Source: Tigriopus japonicus (Eukaryota > Arthropoda > Copepoda > Harpacticoida > Harpacticidae). From it: a stretch of 64,000 bases of DNA. The notes beneath the pieces are model-generated. The model had not been told where the DNA came from. It did no database searches and saw only the letters and a list, made by a program, of their open reading frames with translations. Below, one piece after another: positions 56,601 to 64,000 of this stretch. A program made the position numbers and the translations under genes. Within the stretch, counting starts at the first letter, position 1, and every line of letters starts with the position of its first letter. The stretch spans positions 5,039,158 to 5,103,157 of the forward strand of contig CM021312.1 in the NCBI GenBank assembly GCA_010645155.1, written 5' to 3'.

Positions 56601-59600
56601 AAATCTACTTACTGGGTCATTCGTATTTAGTGCCCGATACCAAACAAAGAATAGCTCGAAACACAATCATAGCACACTAATATTAAAGAAATATCAGTGA
56701 AAGGAAGTATCCTTAGGCATACTCGAAGTAAGTCTTGGCTATATTGCCTGACTCGTTATAAAACTGATTTTATTTTCAAGAGCGAATCCCCCACCCTAGG
56801 TACGCAGGGTCTAATCTGTGAAATCATCCTAAGTGTTATTTTTACCAAAAAGACACTTTGTCATAATGTATTGCTAAAATGTAGGGGACCACATTGGACA
56901 GTGTGATTCATAAGAAACGGAACAACGTATCATTCCTGGAGTCTCATAAAAAGCTCAAAAAGATGCGTCAAATTCAAAGATAAATTGCTGTCGCCTAAAT
57001 ATTGATCCAACGGCAAACTGTTTTTATAATGCGAAAATGCTTTTCGGTGATTTTTTACGCCCGGAACAACTGAGCTAAGATGAACATGAGTTTTTAATTA
57101 CGGGCTTTGAATAATTAACTTTTTTTTCATTTTTTCGGAACACCCTGTAGACTCAAACAATGATGCACAAGGTAATTTAATGAAAATCAGAGCTTTAAAA
57201 CTACTGGTGTCCTTGAATCTAGGGAAATTTAAGGTGTTTTTAAAGTTGTGGAATGAAGTAATTGCCTGCTTTGATGTATTCTTGTGTGCAGATGTATCAT
57301 GCAATAAACATGATATAATTTCAAATGCGAACTAACTGTAATAACTCGTCAAGCCCCAAAATTGAAGTAAAAATGTGTGCACTTTCGGGGACATTAGGGG
57401 TATGATATGTAAGTGCTTAAGTATCAAAAACTGATCTAAACTTATTTGTAATAGTTTACTTATTTTTATGCAGCTGCTCATTAATTTTAATTATTTGTCA
57501 GACCAATTCCTACATTATTGTTAATTTAAGAAAAAACCATGGAATCTATAGCTTATCTGATATAAAGGCGGCCATATGCCCCCAATGGAAATGTTTTTAG
57601 TAATGGTGTTTTGAAACAAAGATAAATTAACGTTAAGTTTGACGGTTGAACTTAAATTTCAACTCCATTGATAAATGTTAATGATAAAAAACATGTGCAC
57701 TCATGTGATGACCACTTGAGTCCTAGAAGATACACATACATCTAGCTAGGTTGATTCCCAATACTTCAAAGTAACTAATCAAGGAGGAAAATACAAGGGG
57801 AAAACTACGTAAAAACAACAATTCCCCAAATGACGTAGAAAATTACTGAAGAGCCTTGAGTTTTTTGCGATGTGTCGTTCTTACACCCACAAAAACATAT
57901 AGCTTGCTTATAAGAACAGGATAGGTTTTGAGCCGCTATAATGAAAATTTTGAAGCTCTTTAAGCGCCCAAAAGTCTTGTCCATAAAAACATGTTTTGGG
58001 TTTGTTTGAAACTTAATATTCGACCTTCTTTCGGTCCGAAGTCAAACTTTTCCAATGAAAGGTTTCTTAGATAGAAAAGAAAATACTCACTGATAATCAT
58101 AGTAAGAAATGGTCGGAGGTCCATCAGGCCAGATGAGTAAGCAATAGTTGATTACATCTCCCGTTGCATTTCCACTAAAAAGCAATACAAGTCAGATCTT
58201 TACATACTTGTTTGTCAACAAAATGGAGCCAACACAGCTTTCTTACCTCGAGTGATGAGCCGTGTAGAAAGTTGGAGGTAATGCCACCAAGACACTTAAG
58301 GCCCAAACAGCTATGATGAGTCCCACTGCTGTTTTGGAAGCTATGTGAGGCTTGTTGGGACGCAAAATGGAAATATGCCTGAAAAACATCCACTTGATGG
58401 TAAAATTGCCTAAGCAAACAAACAACGTGGAGGAAAAACGATGATCCTTACCGATCTAAGGAAATAGCGCTCAATGTGAAAGATGAAGCGGAAACTGTGC
58501 TGTAGGCAAAAAAGTGGTTCAAAGTACAGAACTCCTTGCCAAATATCCAATTCCTGGAACAGAAAATGGAGGCTTGAAGGCAAAGTTATCGAGTGTATTC
58601 TTGAGGAGGTCAAAACCAATACAACGCAAGTCTCAAGTCATTAAAGTGACAAAACCGGAGCTCCTCTTTCATAAGTCTATTGAAGAGTCCTCTCCATGGA
58701 ACCCTCTTTCTTCCAGTCAGGATATCACAATCTGTTTTAAATAAATTTTGTAGTGAAAAGAGCTTTTTTCTTGAACTTTTTGACTTCCGAAACACAAGAG
58801 ACAGTCTCGAGACAAATTCCAAATTTTGCTATTTCACCTTAACCTTCAAAGACGCAAAACTTTTGACCCAGTTCTTTGTTAAGCTAAACAGGGAGACTCG
58901 TTTTGGTTATTCAAAACATTAAAAAAATGCGTTTGGTTGACCAGGAGTACAAAGACTGAATCTCGTTACGAAGGTGAGTCACCTAAAAATGACCTAAAAC
59001 TAAGTGGTAACAAGAAAGAGGTTAATATTGCAACAAGCATGGAACAAAGGATAATGAAAAGCGTGTGAATCCCAAAATCTTAGCAGAGTTGTTGCGTTTC
59101 AAAAGGAGTTAATTTCCCGATTTTAAAGTGGTGGGCCGTTAACTAGGCTGCATTTTAATAGCACTTGAAAAGTAGTAACTGTAATTCATGGTACTTAAAA
59201 TATTTGAATTAACATGTGAGTGCAATTGGGGTAGATTGTGGGATCGGCAATCTACATTTATGAAACACGGGCAACAAATAAGTTCCCACTAAAACATGCT
59301 GCGGACCTTTGACCAAACAAAGAATGGACAACAAAAAACCCTGGAGCCATTAGTGGGAACGTAATGGCGGTTTCTGTAGTACTCGACGAGTGCTCTTTGA
59401 CTAAAATAGAATGTTGATGGGCCTTAAAATGTTGCCGCCCACCATTTTGGGTTTTCAAGCAATAGAGAATAGTAAAGACTGAATTTTGGTTCAACCTAGA
59501 GGTAGACATTGAATTATTATTAGAGGGGCAAAAAATGTGATTGCAACTTTAAAGATTTTGGTCTTGCGAACCAGAAAGAGGGTTGATTATCATTATCTAA

Positions 59601-62270
59601 TAGGTAAGCTAAAAAACCCTTCTCTAAAGCTCTAAAGATCTATGAGCTATTTAATTGGTGCAGACAACATCCAATTTATTAGGAGAAGTAGTGGTGAGGT
59701 TGAAAAATACATAGATGCGAAAGAGATTTTCACCTTTGTTTTGGAAAAGTTGCCTCTTTGTTTGAAAGACAAAATCGAAAGGAAACGGAAGGGAAATAAT
59801 TTCCGTCGTTTTTTGCCAAATGGAACAAAAGAAAGCCCACAAATTATGAAATTTATGAAGAGATTGCTTGTTAGCAAAGTCTATTTTTTGTTAGTAAATG
59901 TGAGTCACTTGCCAATTGTTCAATAATTTCCTTCGTACTTTACAAGCATACTTTAAATCAAACCTTTCCTCGCTTTTGATAAAAATATTTCTTGGATTAA
60001 ATCTTGTTTGGCCATTTACTCTTCTTGGCCACCCTGCCGAATTAAAGACATAGAAGTCTATAGAGAGGCCAATGTCGTCATTTTGTCTGCCTTGCTTATT
60101 GCTGAAACTGGCCAGAAGTTGCGTGAAAAGGCAAATATTTCCGAAGAATATTGAGAAATACTTGCCCAAACAAGTGGAAGATAATAGTACAAATGGAAGT
60201 GCGCAAGACATATTTTCAATGTCAAATCCTATGATTGCGTGAACTAATGCATGTGAATCAAATTATCATCTTCATTGAGCACCTCAACATAATTTGGGAG
60301 AAGCAAAGCATAGACACGAGGCCACATAGCCAAAAAACTAATGCTTTTCAAAAAATTGCCTTCTACGAATACGTTTGTTTCGGCCAGTTTCAACTAATCG
60401 CTGATGATAAACGGCCCTTGCTGCCCACAATGATATTTCACCACCGGCCTGCTCCGGTATCTCCACTCTGGGACCTCTGTGATTAAAGATGAATTTGAAC
60501 CTCACTCAGTCGTAAACCGTGAGCAGAATTTGATAGTCTTCTGGTTGATAGAATCAATCGTCTTATTAGAAATTTGTAGTTATTTTTAGGGTCCTTGAGC
60601 GGATGCATTCTGATAGAAAAGAATTAGCTGATACCACTTTTGGTTTATCGACAATGTCTAGATAACCTTTAACAAAGGGAAGAGAGTAAAGAAAAGGAGT
60701 TTGTAATTTGTCTAACCCTGGCTTTAAAAGCAGTTAGGAGATCAATTTCCATGTATTCCTAACTTACGTAGGAGTGGGTCAGCAAATAAATAATCTGGGG
60801 GAATCAAAAAAGAATAACAAATGAACTAGTGTTTGCTCAAACCCTGAGAAAAAGCTCTAATATTATGAAATCCTAAAAGTTATTCTAAGATTTGTTAGGT
60901 TTGACAGCACCGATTGCGTTTACGTCTAGATTGAGATGAACATTTTCGGGGTGTCTGATCTTTCCAAGCTTTGCTACCAACTACACACTAATGAATGCCT
61001 TAATTTGGGCCCATCCCTACAAGGAAAAAAGAAGGCATATTTACTATTCAACCTTTCCTTTTTTCGGCTTATTGATTGACCGAGAGGAAGTGAGGAAATC
61101 GCCATGTATTCACTATTCGAAGGGTTCCTTTCTCGTTCCATCTTAATGAGTCGAGCCGGCATACATGTATAGTGTAAACGATTTTTGGTAACATAATCGC
61201 AGTTTTTGCCTTTTTGCACTTTTTACCTTTAATCGCACTTTTATTTAGAAATTTGGCCACAATTGACGAATTGTAAAGGAAATTTTAGGTTTTGAGAATC
61301 TGAACTTTTGAAGGAATTTGAAGATTAAAAAATCAGATTTTGAACTTGTCAAGCAGTTGCCATCTAATAAAGCGTCTTTACCATTTATAATCAAACGTTG
61401 TGAAATATTAGCATATCAGACACAAATCTTACAGTGAGTACAATCTTGAGTTCTACAATTGAATCTACAATCTTGAGTTCAACAGGAACATTCCATCCCC
61501 TGATGGATCATTTGTCAGAAAATTGCTCTCCCTCATATGGTCAACATGTCAGCCTAGATATTGGCTTACCATTTTTGCATGGAGTCAACAAATATCAAAC
61601 CTAGAGATGCAAGCTACAATTAAGTGTTTCTTATCAAATCTAAGGAAACCTAGGTCAAGGTAACGTAAGGATCTGGCTAATAATGTAGATTGTAGGCTTA
61701 GGTTTAATTGCCTACCAAGATTCCTATTTCTAAAAGAAGGTCCTTTTTAATTTGATAACATCAAGTTAAGGAGATGTCAGTGTGACGGGACTCTAGGAGT
61801 GACTTTTGTAGTCCAAAGGCAAGTTTTTTGCTCTTTTTCGACATTTATTTGCACTTTCAACCTTTTTCTGCACTTTGTTTTGCACTCTTTGGTACATTTT
61901 TCAACTTTTGGTAAATAAAAGCCTCTGTTTATTTGCACTTTTTGCCCGTCCCTGTTAATAAGACTACAGGGATTTTCAGACCGTTTCACACACCCCTACA
62001 ATATTAAAACTTTGACTAGAGTTGGCTTTTACTCCTGATATCTTTCCCTCTTTCATGTTTTATCTATTTCAAGGAGTAATTTTCAATTTTTCTATCAAGG
62101 ATTCACACAATCCTTTGGTATTTTGAAATGGCCTGTCAATGAAAAGAACACCACTTACCTAGATTTCATGAAGATGAAGCTGAAAATTGTGTTGAAGATA
62201 GAGTTGAGCAAATCGGCGACGCTCAGGTTAACAATGAAGGAATTGGTCGCGTTCCACATGCGTCTGTGAG
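50700..62270 (-). CDS. Tachykinin/natalisin-type neuropeptide GPCR (TkR86C-like), 5' partial
   Basis: Seven exons join with matching phases: 62270-62159, 58553-58452, 58378-58247, 58174-58091, 55873-55669, 55600-55404 and 51024-50700, about 384 residues from the TM1-TM2 loop to the stop. Landmarks: TM2 NSFIVNLSVADLL; the TM3 cysteine in EFCTLNHFF; DRHISILRP in place of the usual DRY; ECL2 cysteine in NYCLLIWPDG; TM5 YNIFFSIVTYLIPV; TM6 LVKMFFTVVVLFGLCWFPYH; TM7 YLTFYWLAMANSMINPIIYY followed by MNARFRYYF. The TM6-TM7 block and WPDG loop are typical of invertebrate tachykinin and natalisin receptors, especially TkR86C. The 107-residue cytoplasmic tail is His/Pro/Asn-rich. The first exon starts in phase 1, so at least one upstream exon with the N-terminus and TM1 is missing, probably beyond 64000. 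Such receptors usually couple to Gq and respond to C-terminally amidated peptides. Confidence 0.93.
51063..51097. repeat. Perfect 16-base hairpin beside the last receptor exon
   Basis: ACCTCCCAAAAAGAAC and GTTCTTTTTGGGAGGT are perfect 16-base arms around a 3-base loop (cat). It lies 39-73 bases upstream of the splice acceptor of the last receptor exon, in the intron. Confidence 0.85.
52323..52341. repeat. Interstitial telomere-like repeat (TTAGG type)
   Basis: Three full CCTAA units plus CCTA, i.e. TTAGG on the minus strand, the canonical arthropod telomere unit. It is short and could be chance. Confidence 0.6.
52485..52612. repeat. 29-base tandem repeat
   Basis: A 29-base unit (gaaaaaagtcaaataaaccc plus aaaatagtt) occurs at 52514, 52543 and 52572, near-identical, with degenerate partial units on both sides. 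It is internal to the nested hAT-like element near its right end. Confidence 0.85.
53410..54077. mobile_element. Non-autonomous DNA transposon with CAGCCTG subterminal repeats
   Basis: The left end CTAAAAGCGAAAATACACAG and right end CTGTGTATTTTCACCTTTAG are inverted with two mismatches in about 25 bases. Inside, CAGGCTGAAAAA and CAGCCTGTC-type motifs recur near both ends. 668 bases; no target-site duplication identified and no transposase. The open frame inside (53532-53768) has no family signature. Confidence 0.7.
54085..54170 (-). repeat. tRNA-like (SINE-type) fragment
   Basis: On the minus strand a block starting GGGGTTAGGCATGGCATA and containing GGTTCGATCCC (54106-54116) resembles a polymerase III B box about 60 bases downstream of an A-box-like stretch. 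It cannot fold into a good cloverleaf by eye, so it is probably a tRNA-derived SINE head or pseudogene. Confidence 0.4.
54536..54975. mobile_element. MITE with long terminal inverted repeats and 7-base duplication, copy 2
   Basis: 440 bases, homologous along its length to 36032-36489 in the same orientation. Target-site duplication GTAATAC at 54529-54535 and 54976-54982. Relative to copy 1 it has lost part of the central palindrome. Located in the receptor's last intron. Confidence 0.9.
58554..62158 (-). other. Receptor intron between the TM2 and TM3 exons
   Basis: About 3.6 kb of AT-rich sequence. Short frames on both strands have no family signature. GCACTTTTT-type motifs recur near 61200 and 61800-61960 and may belong to a degraded repeat. 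Confidence 0.4.
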
Positions 62271-64000
62271 CTGAAATGAAAATAGCAACATTTTTTAAAA
62301 GTTGTATTTCAACATGATTACCACTAAAACTAGACGGCATGTGCCAAAGGAGCAACTCTGTATGCATTTTTTGTGATATCTGATGGGTTGAACGAGGAAT
62401 TAGTTGGTAATTGCATTGATGACACTCTTTCACTTTCAGCAAACACGGAGCGCTCAAGTCACTAGAATCGATTCTAAATTGCGAACAAGCACTCATGGAT
62501 AATTCATTATTAGCGTAAGAGCAAGTCAAAGTTCCATCCAGCCATGCATAGCTTCTTTTAGCAATGCAAAGCAAAAGAAAAAAGTCTAGTTTCTTTTGTG
62601 ACAAGGACCCAAGAAAAACCTGGTGAACTTTTAAATTTTAACACCTCTTAAGGCAGGAACAACCACTGTTCAAGGGTTGTCCAGATCTTCCAACAGTAAC
62701 TCTTTGGTGGACAAAATATTATCTAAATGGGGATATACACGTATATATGGGGGGACCCAATAAGAAAGCGAATAAAACATATTATTGTATGACAAAGTGA
62801 CACCTAACTTTGTTTTTGATTTGTTGATTTAATGGCTTCTATTCAAAGATAATAGTTCAGTCTAAATATGAGACATTTTATAATTCCCATATTCATGAAC
62901 AAACAGTACATTAAAGAGGAATGCAATTCACGAGTTTTCCCTTTGTTTGCCAACCTTGATGTACAATAAGTTTTTTTGTCTATTCGTGTGACTTATGGGA
63001 ACAACATTTTCCCATCTAACCTTTCTCGATGTTTAATACTCGGCTACACCTCCATAATCTGAAAGCGAAAAACATTCTGATTATCCCGCATCTCATCTTT
63101 GGTAAGTCATGTTTCTCAATGAGAGATCATTCAGCCACAGGCAAAAGATATGGGAAGCCCTTGTGACTACAAATCACAAAACCAATAGCAATTGGCTTTT
63201 GGTTTGGTCTTTTTGAATCCCATTTTCCACCATCATATTGCTAATCCCAATTCGAAAGTTTGGAGGCCAGCGAGAACAATATTTTAAACACTATTGAGAT
63301 GCACCATTTTTCACTTCCTTAAAAGCTTTGCGACTCACCAAAGAAAACAGTAGTCCCCTCGTTGCTAATCCCTTGGTTTTCATGTTGCGCAGTTATCAAA
63401 TGATTATATTTCTAAAATCAGTTTTATGTCCGTATTCAAATCCTTAGCGTAATCCAAGTTACGCTATACTGTATACTAGATTCCCATTGCAATATTGCTT
63501 ACTCCTTTTACCTGTTTCCAATCAAGGTACGGTAATGACTAGCAAAGTCATGGCCCATTTTATATTCCAAAGTCTTCCTTGGATGTGGGAAAACCCCTAA
63601 AGAAAGGTAATTTGTAACAAGAAACGGCCTTTCCATAGGTTGTAGGTTTCCCAGGAAAAATATCCGATTTGGGGGGCGTTTGTGCGTAAGTTCAGCATGA
63701 ACCACGAAATCCCCATACACTCCATTAAAGATTAGCTTAGTTTCAAAAAGCTTTTTGCAATTAAAACAAACCCAAGTGCCATTCCAAGCCATCTTGGAAA
63801 GTAGATTTAGTTTCGGATTTTGTGTAACTATGCTTTGTGCCTCGGAGGCAACGTTTTGTAGCTCTCGAGTCGGATTAAGACCAAAACCTGAGAGCCAACG
63901 AAAAGCATGGTGAGCTCCAGGAAAACTTCAAAATCTATCAACCCCAAAACCAGAATGGGCTCTTGAAAACCAAATATCGATATTTCGATTGATTCTTACC
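62271..64000 (-). other. Receptor intron reaching the window edge
   Basis: No exon with TM1-like hydrophobicity was found here. The last six bases (cttacc) read G|GTAAG on the minus strand, a consensus donor after a G, which is the phase (x|CT) required by the exon at 62270. The TM1 exon therefore probably ends at base 64000. The frame at 63792-63508 starts MAWNGTWVCFNCKK but has no receptor feature. Confidence 0.45.

Noticed and set aside
57125..57150. Solo mariner-like terminus (GGAACACCCTGTAG)
   Set aside because: No matching opposite end was found nearby, so no element is called.
61005..61960. Repeated GCACTTTTT and GCCC(A/G)TCCCT motifs suggesting a hAT-type element
   Set aside because: The two terminus-like motifs have the same orientation and no target-site duplication was seen.
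63508..63792. Minus-strand frame with ATG and possible donor upstream of the receptor exons
   Set aside because: No TM1-like hydrophobic segment, and the donor phase does not match the exon at 62270.

Overview
This is eukaryotic nuclear DNA, AT-rich and gene-sparse, with spliced genes, one tRNA gene, many small inverted-repeat transposons and a 92-base assembly gap. The gene set points to an arthropod: a squid-like hnRNP, a BTB zinc-finger gene of the lola/tramtrack kind with alternative finger exons, and a receptor close to insect TkR86C. A crustacean such as a copepod is plausible, but that is inference from protein flavour and compact gene structure. I cannot name the species.

Layout. 1.4-5.1 kb is a compact cluster of intronless genes: a two-finger U1-type zinc-finger protein (+), then, all on the minus strand, a neuferricin-like cytochrome b5 protein ending in KDEL, COQ4 and LYRM2. 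LYRM2 and COQ4 lie 5 nt apart and look dicistronic. The sequence at the gap repeats the COQ4 3' end. 5.1-20 kb is nearly empty apart from tRNA-Thr(CGT) and a foldback repeat. 20.1-20.7 kb (-) encodes a single-exon FRAT/GBP-type GSK-3-binding protein. 21.9-29.5 kb (-) is a two-exon bHLH factor of the TCF21/musculin type with a 6.9-kb intron. 29.9-32.5 kb (-) is a three-exon TPPP/p25-alpha gene. 32.5-40.1 kb is non-coding with MITEs. 40.1-41.1 kb (+) is a squid-like hnRNP. 42.8-49.2 kb (+) is a BTB gene whose shared exon can join either of two zinc-finger cassettes in the same phase. 50.7-62.3 kb (-) is a tachykinin/natalisin-type GPCR, complete from TM2 to the C-terminus. Its TM1 exon probably starts just beyond base 64000.

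Functional themes. COQ4 (ubiquinone synthesis) and LYRM2 (LYR-motif mitochondrial factor) are both tied to the respiratory chain, which fits co-expression. FRAT (Wnt/GSK-3), bHLH, BTB-ZF and the neuropeptide receptor are developmental or neural genes with large non-coding surroundings. Nothing suggests a bacterial-style system or a CRISPR array.

The observations most worth following are the FRAT-like protein in an apparent arthropod, the LYRM2-COQ4 dicistron, the phase-matched alternative zinc-finger cassettes, a 63-bp perfect hairpin stem in the bHLH intron, and several MITE families with clear target-site duplications. All exon joins come from reading splice sites, phases and family patterns by eye. 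No search or alignment was run.
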